A stretch of 64,000 nucleotides of DNA from Parelaphostrongylus tenuis (GCA_019055375.1 JAHQIW010001404.1:124001-188000), one strand, 5' to 3'; shown: positions 10,564-22,599, numbered from the stretch's first letter. Translations and numbers: made by a program. Notes: generated from the sequence alone by a model not told the origin.

Positions 10564-10689
10564 TGGTTTTGCATATTGAAATAATTTTTGATCCAGTCTT
10601 TTCTTTGACAGCTCACTGAAAAAAAGTCTTGTTCTTACTTTAGTAGACTGTAGAAACAATTTTGTCGTTTTACCTGAGAAAGTGATTCC

Positions 10690-11105
10690 ACACATTGATT
10701 TTGTGCAAATTTGAGCTCATCAGGAAGCGCGTTTCCTTGAGCATCGATCGGTATAATACTTGTGTACTCAGCCTTCAGAATCGAATTGTCCAAGCAAGAA
10801 TTTTGTCTTCTGCTCCACTTCCATTCCAAGTTGAGTGCTACCGCTTTTTGAGGCTCATCGACAAATCTGCAGGGCGAGTGGTCACGAAATTTGCGATATT
10901 CGTACTGCTCATTCCGTAAAGAAGGAGAGCGCTTGGCCGACAATTGTCTTCATGTGGAAGAAACGCTACTTCAACTATTGATTTGTCGTTTGTTTGAGCT
11001 GAATGGGTGCACAAACAAATTTTCCTATGCATTTTGAATATCCGACACCTTTCTCTAGAATCTGTGAGATTGAGATGATGCTCTCATCGCTGTCACTGAC
11101 TACAG
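10690..11105 (-). pseudogene. M1: minus-strand exon relics convergent to G1
   Basis: A candidate exon on the minus strand ends with TSIIPIDAQGNALPDELKFA, NQCVESLSQ and a good donor (CTTTCTCAG/GTAAAA, about 10672). Upstream (11040-11100) a piece VVSDSDESIISIS follows an acceptor-like TTTTCTGTAG. M2 has a similar exon end (EDGLTLPIREPSPLNFA, NQQLKFVLESIH, donor GT), and M3 shares the GATGAGAGCATxxT block. The paralogy suggests a decayed gene lying tail to tail with G1, as M3 does with G2. Family unknown. Confidence 0.4.
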
Positions 11106-11289
11106 AAAAACTTGTTTGAGAAGGATCACAAGTATGAAAACAATAAAGCAACATGTTCGGATTGAATAGCTACAATGAAGAACATGAATATCCAACTGAA
11201 AAGAGTAATTGTGAATGAACGAGAATGAAAAAGTTAGAATAAAAAAGTAAATAACTGAAAGAAATGTTGGGACGCTCAATCGACTAGCG

Positions 11290-12000
11290 TTTGGCATTTT
11301 CGCTCAAAAGAATTTGTCGTTGCATTTTACCGCATACCTAATATTACGAAGGTGAGCGAATGCATATTTGGATGGTTTAACATCAATTTAATGAAGAGCG
11401 TGACTATCGCGAGCCACGTGATCGAGATAAAGATCACTTGTGTACCTGAAAAGCGACTTCCTTCGAAACCATGGTAATATGAATTAGCGATAGCTTTAAC
11501 TGGGACTTAACACGCACCATGTTACTACTAAAAATGGTCAATCGACTTGAGTTATCGATCTGAAGAAGATGAGTACGTCAAGGTACAAACCAAATAAATT
11601 CTAATATCAACGTGAAGTTAAAACCTTTATTGGCACTTTATTTTCCTTCTTCGCAATGTTTTTTTTTATTTTACAGATTGCAGCATTTCTGATATTCAAT
11701 TCGTTTTTTCGTCCTCTTCTTGAACGTCGTAGAATACTTGTTGAGCGCGTTTCCTTGCAATCTCTCGAATAGGCCTGACTGTGACATTCCGTGGGGTAGT
11801 CGTTGTCGACTGTCGGAGAGTATTGGATGTGGTGTTCGGCCCCAAGCGGGCCGAGACAAGCATCACGACTGCTCGGCCACAATGCTATCGGATTTGAGTG
11901 CTAATTGATGGAAAGTATTAGTGATTGACAAAAGTTCTCTGTATTTTAACCGCTTTTAGCGATTACTATATCGCGAATACATATAAAATATATGTTGAAG
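11290..12000. other. Stretch without a supported gene
   Basis: 11290-12000 contains a 91-codon minus-strand frame (11607-11882) and a 62-codon plus-strand frame. Neither has a motif or a paralogue in the window. A T-rich run ending in TTTTACAG at about 11683 could be a splice acceptor for a plus-strand exon (IAAFLIFNSFF...), but support is too weak to call. Confidence 0.4.
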
Positions 12001-12011
12001 ATGTAGAAAAT

Positions 12012-12306
12012 TCGATGCCAGACGGGAATCGAAGCCGCATCGTTTGTTATCCGGGAGCGCGTGCTAACTAATGTCACCATGGACGTCTGTTTTTACTATC
12101 ACTCTTTGTACGCTACAAGACATCAATTTATCAGCGGCCTGACTGTCAACGGGGGCCTGGAAAGCCACATCGGCGTTGATCGCAGTCACGCTGGCAGATG
12201 CTGGACCTATATTATCACAAGAATTCTTCTAAGGCGTCGGTAGTGCGCTTGATTAGCACGCCCCTCATAAAGGGTGGAGAGCAGGTTCGATTCCCGCCTG
12301 ACGTCA
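12012..12306. repeat. Foldback with tRNA-like arms
   Basis: The minus-strand arm (12012-12085: GGTGACATTAGTTAGCACGC, CTTCGATTCCCGTCTGGC) faces a plus-strand arm (12238-12306: GCGTCGGTAGTGCGC, GGTTCGATTCCCGCC, TGACGTC). Both have recognisable B boxes. The gap carries CACTCTTTGTACGCTACAAG, as in the 41 kb foldback. The head-to-head arrangement equals that at 41235-41460 and 56995-57552. Confidence 0.7.
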
Positions 12307-12309
12307 AAG

Positions 12310-13460
12310 TTTTGCACGTCTCTCAACATTATTAGATTTTATTCACTGACATTTTGCAAGTCGTCTTCTATCAGTAAGCTAGACATGTTTCTTATAATCA
12401 CTGTTTTCACGAATGTGTGTCTCCCAAATAGCTTCTTGATCTCCGTTCGGCTGTCTTTAGTGGATGTGCTACGCATCGAATTCATCAAGCATCGTTAGGG
12501 ATGACTGGATGCATAGCTGCCTTCGGTGACTCGCAGTGGCCTTCCCGCTTATCAGGCCAGTGCTGTTATTGCTTCGAATAAATCTGCTCCTAATTTCTCA
12601 ATTCTGGTATGATAAACTTTGTGGATTAACTTGGGAGCGAAATCGAACAAGAGATTATGAGCATGGTTCTCTCTTAACATTTTTGCATTCTCTGCGACTC
12701 CACAGTCACTGATCATTTAGAGTTGCGGATTCTTGTTGCAGCTGGAATACTTTTGTACCTTCGATGAGATAAAGCCTCAATTGCTAAGTACAAGCCAAAA
12801 GTCAACATCGAAACATACCTAAGAGAATCGAGTGGTAAGAAGAAATTTGACGTCAGACTGGAGATGAAGCTGCGTTCCCACCTATACTGGTGGTCGGTGC
12901 TTGGGATTGGACTAATATAAGTTGGTACTAGAGTTGAAAAATTGCACAAACGTCAATCTTGTCGTATTACTGGATGACTCTGATGTTAAAACAACTAACC
13001 ATATAAACTTTGACTCTGAATGAGTTTCATGTCTCACTTGTATTTGTTTCTAAGTTATTGCTTTTGCTGCATTCATAAAAGCAGTTATGGTACATATTCA
13101 AATTGTGGTCTTCATGTAACTCCATCGTGACGTTTTCCTTCCACTCATTTTACATCTTATTTAATTACCGCATCATTGTAACGCCAGTGTCATTCTTTGA
13201 AGTATTTCTGAATGGTCGTAAATATCATTTAATATTGTTCATTATTGGGACATTTTTTAGTATGCAAAGGGTGTTTTTTACTTGTGTTGGGATGTGATCT
13301 ACTTCAGTTGCTAGGTTGTTTTTAATGCTCAGTCAATTCGAAGGACACACTTTCTATTAACTTCGGTATCAAAGTCTATGTGTATATATAATCAATGACT
13401 AAACTTTTTTATCCGACGTGAGGTTGGTTAATCGTGGTAGTAGTATCAGCAGTGGTAACA
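12310..13460. other. Stretch without a supported gene
   Basis: Only short chance frames (60-78 codons) and AT-rich spacer were seen. No repeat family with other copies in the window was recognised. Confidence 0.4.
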
Positions 13461-13464
13461 GTGT

Positions 13465-13560
13465 AGTTCGTTAATAGACGTTTCGGGAACCCTGCCTTTT
13501 TCAAAGCGTGGACGTACCCTCTTATCAATATTCGTATGAATAGGTGGAATGATTTGCCCC
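13465..13560 (-). repeat. Penelope-end relic with decayed hammerhead-like motif
   Basis: AGACGTTTCGGGAACCCTGCCTTTTTCAAAGCGTGG is the reverse of the PLE-end motif at 57205-57239, with core changes (TTGAAAA for CTGAAGA). A related relic is 22605-22690, and both continue with an ATCAATAT..GTATGAAT stretch. A C-rich run follows at 13555-13574. Confidence 0.5.
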
Positions 13561-13739
13561 CCCCCCCCTCCCCCATAGATCAAGTTAGGAAATCGAACTA
13601 GAAGATCAATAGAGCTTTTCAAAAGGCAAACACATTTGTGAGTTTTTTGAAGCTTGTGCTATGGTCTGAGTATCAGAACGCCAGGGAAGTTTTGTCCAGC
13701 GAAATATAAGCGAGATAAGATCAAAAACCACGTGGTCAT

Positions 13740-13900
13740 ATGAAACATGATTTTTTTGTGAATGTTGCAGTATTATGAAGAGGAGTTTTGAAAACTGGCG
13801 ATGTGCGGCTGTAGTCTCAAGTCTCAGCTTTCGAACGGTTACTAACACTCGTATGAAAAATTCTTATCGAGCGGATGAGATAGATTTGATGTTCACTCCA
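13740..13900 (+). repeat. Dispersed repeat shared with 31300-31480
   Basis: Both copies show ATGAAGAGG, CTGTAg..C..AGcCTCA, TTTCgAA.GgTTA and GGATGAGATagATTTG/CGTATGAGATCGATTG in the same order. No coding potential is seen. Confidence 0.55.
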
Positions 13901-14049
13901 GATCAGAAAGAACCTTGCATTTTATTCGAATTGAAAATTGATTCGATTGAGTAAACAATCAAGTTGAAGAAGTGTGTGAAAACATAAATTTTACTTATGT
14001 CAGATAGTGGGAGTCATCCTGCTCGTAACATTGCGAGTTCTGCCTGGGT

Positions 14050-14310
14050 TTGGGAACTTGAGTGGGGATTGCTAATCACTTTGACCTTTCCAGCTCTGAG
14101 GAGGGTGAGACTCTCCGAAACGCTAGCCGTTGCATTATATTATACTATTGTATTGCTGAACAGCAATATTGCACTTTGCATTGTACTTCACTACTGCTAT
14201 TCAAAAAACACTATTACTAAGAACTTGGAACAGCTCATCAATAAAAAACTGCTGATTTGTAACAACTATGCTGAGGTTAATCGAAAGTCGGTCTTGGGAA
14301 TTATGCTAAT
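14050..14310 (+). repeat. Penelope-like terminal fragment
   Basis: TTGACCTTTCCAGCTCTGAGGAGGGTGAG, CTCTCCGAAACGCTAGCCG and the terminal CTATGCTGAGGTTAATCGAAAGTCGG match the PLE end at 56215-56420 in order and spacing. A hammerhead-like motif at 14092-14127 keeps CTGAGGA and GAAAC but has GC where GU is needed at the cleavage site. Confidence 0.6.
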
Positions 14311-14469
14311 AGCTGACATGCCTTTGTAAAAAAGTGATAGTAGGACGGTGGTCTACGTGGGTAGTAATAATACGATTTACCGTTATGGGTAGAACAGCTC
14401 TCTCTGAATGTCGAGAGTTTTGCACTATTACACAGCATCGTTGCAAGGTTTTCCGTTCCGCGACTGAAA

Positions 14470-14810
14470 TAATTGAGGAGCGCTGTAAAACATAGGCTCG
14501 CTTGTGTTTTCTTAAGGCTAATGGGAATCTGAACAAGCAGTTCCGTATTGTAACACCTCCGTGTTGAATCAGTTCCGCATTGTATCAGTTCGTGTCGTTT
14601 TGACTGATCTACTGAACATCGAACAGTTTCTCCACAATATCCCATGTAAGCAGTCAAAACGCTAGTGCTTCTGGCGTCGGCGAATTTCAACCAGCGTCAA
14701 AGACTAGCTATCTATTAACCTTGGCATGGTCGATTTTTGCAGGTTTTTCTTGTTAAGCAGGTTCAAGACTGTTAATAATAGTTTATTGAGTACACTAATA
14801 AAACAGAACG
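14470..14810 (-). repeat. R-C repeat plus Penelope-type end, minus
   Basis: The reverse complement is collinear with 38830-39180: TGTTGAACC..TTAAGAAG, GGTTAATAGATAGCTAGTC, GAAATTCGC, ATATTGTGGAGAAACTG, CGATGTTCAGTAGATCA and so on. The minus-strand frame of 129 codons here (14301-14690) is not preserved in the other copies. Confidence 0.6.
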
Positions 14811-14819
14811 ATGAAAGTG

Positions 14820-16050
14820 GTATGGCCGAGTGATAAGCTGCGCCTTCCTCGAACCCTGAAAAACTCAGTAAAATGTTCTTATCAACCTTGGAAGAAGATC
14901 GAATTAAACATGTTTTGGATCGTTCAGCAGAGAGTCATCATTTGGAACAATCACCGTTCAGTTATTTTTGGGGCTTCAAAGTATCATTTGAGACAAAATG
15001 CCAAGAGTAATGCATAGGCAAGAATGTGCCTAATACAGGTCGAGAGAATTGTATTAAGGTATGATGCAGGTTCTCACAAACGTTTCATCAAGTACCATGT
15101 GAACATATTCATTTCATAAAGTTATTTATAGTTTGATGCATATTATTTATTATGAGTTTTTCAACGGAACCGCTCTCTCTGTAATTCGACTTGAAAAATT
15201 TTTAGCTCAACAGAGAATCGGTTTTTTTCCAAGCGCATGCATCAATCACAGTAAACCATCCTCGAGATTTCAGAACAGAAGCCACTTCTTACATTCAAAG
15301 CACTCGCCAAGAATGTCGAATCATGTGCTAGACATTCAGTGTTCCACTATTTCCCATTATACTCCCCCTTCATTCACAAAGATGAGTGACTGTCGTGGTA
15401 TTGAATTAGTCATTACCTGTGTGATAGATAAAGCCACTCTGCATGGGTATGTCATCGTTAATTATGATTATCTTATGTATCTGATAAAGATTTTCTGAAC
15501 GACGCTGCAATGCAAATACTGCTGCCTCTCTGCTAAAGGCCAGTTAATATTGATTCGACTACTCCACGATTTGTTATGGCGAAAGAGCACTTAATTTCGG
15601 TTTACACTGCCTCAGTTCCTCTGAAATATCCCGTGTCAAGCTGGGCCACATAAACGTCACCGTAATATTGTAGAATATTGGATTGACCTTCCAAATCAGT
15701 TTTTTTTCAAAAGGCTGGGGCACGTTGGGGAGTGTTCTGGTAGTTGAGCAGACAATACGGCCGTAGCACCATCACTATTTAATGAAATGACTACCGCAAA
15801 GTGGTTCCTCGATGGAAACCTCACGCGCTGTGCTACCACGCCCGCTATGCACACGCAGACCATCGCCGAAAGTCTTCCACTGCGGCCTCACAGGCAGGAC
15901 TTTCTCGAGTCAATCATCACTCGATATTCTATTTGTGTCCCTACGGAACAACTCACACAACGGCTACCGGCTGCCTCGTTGCAAAAAGTCACCAGGTTTA
16001 GAAATCAAGTTCTAGCTAGGGAGATATGCTCTTTTTTTTAAAGTGACAGT
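14820..16050. other. Stretch without a supported gene
   Basis: A 121-codon frame at 15133-15498 is low-complexity for codon use and has no paralogue. 15787-16041 is GC-richer, with three overlapping short frames; it probably belongs to the R-B repeat edge. Confidence 0.4.
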
Positions 16051-16059
16051 GTATGCTGT

Positions 16060-17216
16060 TGTGGCAGCTAGTGGACAGCAAGCAGACATTCAGTGCCGAT
16101 TTCTGCGGGGATCAGTTGCAGAAGTTGGCCGTAGAAGTGCGAGAGAAGCGCTCGGAACGATTTGGTGTCGCCCTTCTCCAGAAAACACCCGACCCCACAT
16201 TGCATAGTCAACTCGCTACATTTTGGAGGAAGTGGTATGGACCACGGTGGCACATCCACATAGAGGCCCTTATACTGTTCGATCAGGCTGTCATCTCTTG
16301 GCGCCATGAAACAACATCCGGGTGCGAGAACATTCAAAGACTGCAACCCACCTTAAAACAGATCCCATTGACTTCTTTCATAGCTAGACTCATTCTTTTT
16401 GTGAGGAATTCAACGAATCTTTGCTTAGCAAATAGTAGCATATCATTGATGATTATGGTGACCTTATTGTTGATTTGTTGCTTTCTTTGAATAGATAACA
16501 AATGATCGAACAAAAGTGTTGGGATTCGAAAAAAATAGTGGAACAACCCAATAATAACGAATCATGTCGTTAATTTATTCCTACTACATTACTACATTAA
16601 ACTACTCCAGATTTATTCAACTCAATATTCTTTTAGCTGCAACGAGAAACTCAGAAACCTCTCTCAAAAAGTAAGCATATTCTTAAAATTTTTGAGATCT
16701 GCTACAGCTCGCAAGGAGACTTTTTTTTGAACAAACACACCATTGAAATTCTCGATATCTGAGCTATCCACTGATAATTGAAAAGGCGACGGCTTGATGC
16801 CAATATTGCTCTATCCATCCACATACCGGTGGAAGGCATACGCATCGCATATGAAATTCAATCTCAATTTCAGTGTTGTATCGCAACAAAGAGCTTTCTT
16901 GGAAAACAAAAAACATGGTTAGTTTGCCGAGATTCGCGCTATCAAATAGGTGCTGAACTTTTGAGGAAGACTTTGTTGATCGAAAAATGCTAGAGTGTTT
17001 GATAATACTTTCTCCACTGTTACAGCCTTAAAAAAATACGCTTTTAATTTTCGAGATCTAGTTATCGAAGAAGTACTAATATGTCTTGAGAGAGCGAAGA
17101 AAACCTTTTTTCGAATATGTGTGCTGATAGGGGAATTATGGTATCATTCGAAATGATGAACGCGCGCTCTTTGTATACTTACTCAAGCTATATGTTAGAA
17201 TTACCTCCACATACAC
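16060..17216 (+). repeat. Repeat R-B, unit 1, part before the RTE insertion
   Basis: From 16280 (CTGTCATCTCTTGGCGCC) this is collinear with 20999-21860, and its later part with 39600-40290. Its start (16060-16500) also matches 37740-38260 inverted. On the minus strand 16068-16346 is a 92-codon frame with FRALLSHFYGQLLQLIPAEIG, partly kept on the plus strand at 38087-38302. That is the only hint of coding in the family and no motif is recognised. The copy is interrupted at 17216 by the RTE element and resumes at 20570. Confidence 0.75.
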
Positions 17217-20200
17217 AGCTGTTCCACGGACCTCCCTCTTTGAGGGATCCCGCCCGGTCAGTCGCGAGGGCCCGTGGCGCGTCCCCAGGTGGTGGATAGG
17301 GGAATAAAACGCGAACCAAAAGCGACCGTGTGCTTCCCAGAGACGCAGGTGGATTCAGGGGACGAGCTCCCTGCTTCTGCAGCGCCGACTTGACAAAACT
17401 CTATTTCTACGAGTCAAGTCGGCCAAAAGCCTGCAATCAAGCGGCTGGGAAGTACATGGGAGGCGGTTAGGAGTCGCCTCCAACAAATAAGCTCCTCCCG
17501 CTCCTCCGAGAGAGACTGGCAAGCTACTCGTGAGTACCCAGCCCCCACGTTTAGAGCCTGGCAAGCTAACGTTGGGTATCGAAATGCCAAAAACAGCAAC
17601 AAATATGGGCCTCATCCCCTGACCCCGAAAGAGCCCCTGGTACGGCAGCGCCAGGTAGGACGAGTACGGAGAGGCTGCTAAAATCTCAGGGCCGAACTAG
17701 GCTGCCAAGATCGAAACGGACTAAAATGACGATCTGTACCTACAAAGCAAGAACCCTTGCTCACCAATCCGCTGTAGAAGATCTGTTGATTCAAGCAAGA
17801 AGAATAAGGTACGACGTCATTGGCCTGGCTGAGACGAGAAGGCGCCATCCTTTTCACGATGTTTATGACACCGGAGAAGAACTGTTCCATGGTACATGCG
17901 ATCGCAGAGGTGTCGGCGGCGTTCGCGTCCTCGTCAAATCGAATTTGACCGTGAACATTGATTCGTTCGAGCAACTAACAACCCGTATCGGACGATTACG
18001 GTTGAAACGATGTGGTTCTATGCCGGCTTTGACCATCTTCGTTGCTTACGCACCAACATCAAGCTATGACGAAGACGAAGTCGAAGCGTTCTATATGGAC
18101 CTCGAAAAATTCTTCAGAGAAGATCATACATTCTTCAAGGACATTGTCGGAGATTTTAACGCAAAAATTGGACCTAGAAGAACGTCTGAAGAGCGTCACA
18201 TAGGGACCCACGGACTAGAATGGAATGAACAGGGTGAGAGGCTATCTGAGTTTATCATGACGACCCAAACCATCCATGGTAACTCGCAATTCCAAAAGCC
18301 TCTTTCTCAGCGATAGACGTGGGAGTCTCCCAATGGAGAGTACCATAACGAACTAGATCACATCATAGTAAATCGAAGGTTTTGCCTGACCGACGTCGCT
18401 GTTGTTCCTAAGTTCTACACGGGATCAGACCATCGCCTCCTTCGCGCAACTTCGATTTCGAGAGAGGAGAGAAAGCCGCTAAATTCAAACAACGAAGTCC
18501 CACAACTACCATAAACTGGGATGTATTCAAATCATTAGTCGGCTCTTGGAAAGATACCGTTGTCGACAACATCGACGAAGAATACGATCGACTCGTTGAA
18601 TATCTTCGCGTTAGCGCTATGAAAGCCGAGAGTCCTAAGGTCACGAAGAGACGCTTGTCTCCGCAGACACTCGAGCTGATACGTCAACGTGGAATCGCAC
18701 GAGCTGCAGGCAACCGAAACCTTACGTCCGAACTTGTGAAACGATGCAGAGAAGCGATAAAAGAAGACCTTAAAGAGAGAAGAGCAGCAGTTATGGCAGA
18801 AGCTGCAGAAGCTGCGAAGAGCATTCGCAAAGCCCAGCGAGGCTTCGCCAACTATAAGACCAAGATGATTGCACTCCGATACCCTGACGGGACACTTACA
18901 GCTTCCAGAAGGGCTATGGAGAAAATCATCCACCAATACTACTCGGATCTCTTCGCTAGCCATGTCCTCTTACCGTCATATAATTTGAAAGAGGACGAAT
19001 ATGTCGTCCCACCTGTCCTCCCTTCCGAAATCCGACATGCTATATCGTCGGTGAAAAACAGAACAACACCCGGTCCAGACAGGATTAGACCAGAACATCT
19101 GAAGAATCTGCCGCCAGTTCTCATCAACACCCTGGCTCAGCTCTTCACTCGCTACCTGTCAGAACGCAAGGTCCCTATTCAATGGAACACCAGCAAGACC
19201 GTACTGTTGCTCAAAAAGGGAGACCTTCACGACATAGGCAATTATCGCCCAATCTGCTTGCTGTCCGTTGTCTATAAACTCTTTACTCGAGTCATCCTAA
19301 ACAGGATTGACAGAACACTGGACGAAGGACAGCCATGCGAACAAGCAGGGTTCCGAAAAGGATTTAGTACCATGGACCACATCCACACGATTACAAGACT
19401 CATCGAAGTTTCACGAGAGTACAAGCGACCACTCTGTCTCACTTTCATCGATCTGAAGAAAGTCCTTTGATTCAGTGGAAATAGAAGCGGTTATAGAGGC
19501 TCTGGATAACCAGGGCGTCCCTACTCGGTACACAATGATCCTTCGTGAGCTCTATAAAGATTTCACGACCACAATATCTCCATTCTACAACAATATCACC
19601 ATTGACGTAAGAAGAGGGGTTCGACAAGGCGATACAATATCGCCAAAACTATTCACTGCCACCCTACAAAACGTCATGCGAACATTAGAATGGGACGAAA
19701 TGGGAGAGAAAATTGACGGTCGACAATTAAACCATCTTTGCTTTGCTGACGATATCGTTCTCATAACACCAAACATCAGCCAAGCGGAACGAATGTTGAC
19801 CGATTTCGATAACCCCTGTGGAAAGATTGGTTTCAATTGAATCTAACGAAAACAATGTTCATGAGGAACGGATGGGTTTCTAACGCCCCATTCACGCTCA
19901 ACGGAACGACAATCTCCGAATGCTCCAGTTACCTCTACCTAAGTCGTGAAATCAACATGATGAACGATTCAGCTCCAGAGTTGAGCAGGAGGAAACGAGC
20001 GGCTTGGGGAACGTTTAAGAGCATCGAAGATGTAGTGAAGAGGACAAAGAACATCCGACTCCGTGCCCACCTTTTCGATCCGACAATTATCCCTGCCCTG
20101 ACGTATGCAGCAGAAACCTGGTCGCTACGTAAGCAGGATGAAAGATCACTTGCCGTTATCGAACGCGCAGTCGAAAGGTCGATGCTAGGAGTATCCCGTA

Positions 20201-20569
20201 TCTCGCAAATGAGAGAAAGGATCCGAAGTTCCGACCTACGTCAACGATCGAAAATCAGAGACGCCGTTCTACACGCCGGATATCGAAAATAAGGTGGGCC
20301 GGACACGTGATGCGCTTCAACGACAACCGATGGACGAGATCCGTTACCGACTGGATTCCTCTGGACGTCAAGCGCTCTACAGGAAGACCACTGACCCGCT
20401 GGTCCGATTTCTTCACGAAAGCGATAGAAGAAAGATATGATGCTCAGCGAATCCCTAGAGCGAGGAGTACCCAGTGGGCTACTCTTGCAAGCGATAGGGA
20501 AAAATGGAAGAGTTGCTGGTACCCGCTCGAGTCACTCGACGATCAACGGGACGACAGGTGATACAGGTG
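17217..20569 (+). mobile_element. RTE-clade non-LTR retrotransposon, near full length
   Basis: The element begins near AGCTGTTCCACGGACCTCC. It has a GC-rich 5' leader (17217-17720) and an endonuclease plus reverse transcriptase frame, and ends in a short tandem tail of two or more GTGATACAG-like units, typical of RTE elements. It splits the R-B repeat. The word ATACAC occurs at the left junction (17211-17216) and the right junction (20570-20575), consistent with a 6-bp target-site duplication. Paralogous empty sites at 21865-21885 and 40280-40300 read straight through. Insertion is therefore younger than the R-B tandem duplication. The frame is broken in five places, so it cannot move autonomously. 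Confidence 0.92.
17726..20561 (+). pseudogene. RTE endonuclease/reverse transcriptase, broken
   Basis: The encoded polyprotein nicks target DNA (APE-type endonuclease) and copies its own RNA. The endonuclease part (from 17726) has MTICTYKARTL, ETRRRHP, GTCDRRGVGG, GDFNAKIG and GSDHRLL. The linker (18619 on) has RRLSPQTLEL. The RT part has TPGPDRIRPEHL, NYRPICLLS, GFRKGFSTMDH, FIDLKK, GVRQGDTISPKLF, CFADDIVLI (catalytic pair at 19748-19753 intact) and a C-terminal WAGHVMRF and GRPLTRWSDFF segment. Breaks: TAG at 18314 where tryptophan is expected, and frameshifts near 18470, 19465 (inside motif A), 19836 and 20288. Few lesions imply a fairly recent copy. The organism assignment rests mainly on this protein. 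Confidence 0.93.
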
Positions 20570-20998
20570 ATACACCGCTATTAGAAGTATTGAGTTGTAG
20601 GAGATGTGCTTTCAAGCTAAGTTCTCGGAACACAGGTGACACAAATGCACAATAGTGGTTGAAAGTTGTTTAATTTTTTTTTCAAAGGGAAATGGTATTA
20701 TCGCCGAAAAATTGAGGATTTGATGAGGAAAAAATCACTTTTCATATCAAAAAACTTTTGTAGAAGGTTCACTAGTGAGATTCCATCCTTTATGTTACTA
20801 TTAGATAGCTCTGACTCATGAGCTTCATCTATTATCAAAAAGTGAACTACCTATGACGTCCAAACCGCGCTGTAGCATTTTAGCCGTGAAGTGTGATCTT
20901 CTTTTCGCTTTCACAACGTTCTATGGCAAGCTCTTAAAAACCATTCACATCATCAAAGTTCTCGAGACTTGGGCTGTTTAATAACTAATGAAACTTTA
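20570..20998 (+). repeat. Repeat R-B, unit 1, part after the RTE insertion
   Basis: Collinear with 21870-22300: TTGAGTTGTAGgAGATGTGCTTTCA, AATGCACAATAGTGGTTGAA, TTTTGTAGAAGGTTCACTAG, CTCATGAGCTTCATCTAT and CTCGAGACTTGGGCT. With 16280-17216 it makes one full unit of about 1.37 kb once the RTE is removed. Confidence 0.8.
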
Positions 20999-22540
20999 TA
21001 ATGTTCAATCAAACTGTCATCTCTTGGCGCCATGAAACAAAATCTGTGAGCGAGAAAATTCAAAGACTGCAACCCATCTTGAAACAGGATCTCATTGGCT
21101 TTTTCATAGCCTCATTCCCTTATTGTTGATTTGCTGCTTTCTCTGAATAAATAACAAATGATCGAACAGAAGTGTCGGGATTCGAAAAAATAGTGGAACA
21201 ACCCAATAATAACAAATTAATGTCGTTAATTTATTCCTACGGCTTACTACACTAGACTACTCCAGGTTTTAGTCAACTCAATAATCTTTTAGTTGCAACG
21301 AGGAACTAAAAAGCCTCTCTCAAAAAGTAAGCATATTCTTAAAATATTTGAAATCTGCCACAGCTTGCAAAGAGACTTTTTTGAACAAACACACCATTAA
21401 TTCTCGATATTTGAGCTATCTACTGATAATTGAAAGGCGACTGCTTGATGCGATATTGCTGTATCCATCCACATATCGGTGGAAAGCATACTCATCGCAT
21501 ATAAATTCAATCTCAATTTCAGTGCTGTATCGCAATAAAGAGCTTTCTTGGAAAATAAAAAATACTATTAGTTTGCCGAGATTTGCGCTATCAAATAGTT
21601 GCTGAACTTTTTGAGAAGAACTTTGTTCTTCGAAAAATGCTTGAGTGTTTGATAATACTTTTTCCACTGTTACAGCCTTACAAAAAATAAAATACGCTTC
21701 AAGTTTTCGAGATCTATGTTCTCGAATAACTACTAATATGTCTAGAGAGAGCGAAGAAAAACTTTTTTTTTTTTAATATGTGTGCTGATAGGGGATTTAT
21801 GGTGTCATACGCGATGGTGAACGCGCGCTCTTCGTATACTTACTCAAGCTATATGTCAGAATTACATACACCTCTATTAGAAATGTTGAGTTGTAGAAGA
21901 TGTGCTTTCATGCTAAGTTCTCGGATCACAGGTGATACAAATGCACAATAGTGGTTGAATGTTTGTTTAGTTATTTACAGGAAAATGGTTTTATTGCTGA
22001 AAAGTTAAGGATTTGATAAGGAAAAAAACACTTTCCATATCAAAAAGCTTTTGTAGAAGGTTCACTAGTGAGATACCATTCTTCATGTAACTATGAGACA
22101 GCTTTGACTCATGAGCTTCATCTATAATTAAAAACTAAACCACCTATGACGTTGAAATAGCGGGGTAGCATTATGTCCGTGAAATGTGATCTTCCTTTCG
22201 CTTTCACAGCGTTCCATGACAAGCCCTTATAAACCATTTGCATCATTAAAATTCTCGAGACTTGGGCTATCTAATAACTACTAGAACTTTAGTGAAGAGC
22301 CATATCGAAGCTTCAGCCGAACAAATGAAGGAAACTGAGTGTGAAACATTATTTTGCTTTCACTGCTATAACGTAATGAAAGGTTTTTCTAGAAAGCGGG
22401 CATGCCATTAAAGTCGCAGAGATTCAAGCTTTCGAATGATTGCCGAATTCCAGAGAGAAAGCTTTTCTTTTGCAAGAAAGACCTTCAGGCAATTGTGTAC
22501 CTCAGCTGCTACACGCCGTCCCCTAGTAGTTAATGTGTTA
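20999..22540 (+). repeat. Repeat R-B, unit 2 (tandem, no RTE)
   Basis: Starts at CTGTCATCTCTTGGCGCCATG, as unit 1 does at 16290, and runs through the same landmarks without the RTE. It then continues to 22540, beyond where unit 1 ends. It is the empty-site control for the RTE insertion (junction at about 21868). Confidence 0.8.
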
Positions 22541-22599
22541 TCCAGCGTCCCTGTTAAAAGTAAAACTTGTTCCTAAATTGTCGTAAATGTCATTTATTA

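Noticed and set aside
11040..11100. von Willebrand A-like start in M1 (SDSDESIISIS..GVG)
   Set aside because: Too short, no metal-site pattern in M3, and splice structure uncertain.
15787..16041. Possible zinc-finger-like coding stretch with three overlapping frames
   Set aside because: Cysteine and histidine spacing does not fit any finger and no frame is preserved elsewhere.
17355..17615. 86-codon minus-strand frame in the RTE leader
   Set aside because: GC-rich untranslated leader; antisense to the element and without motif.
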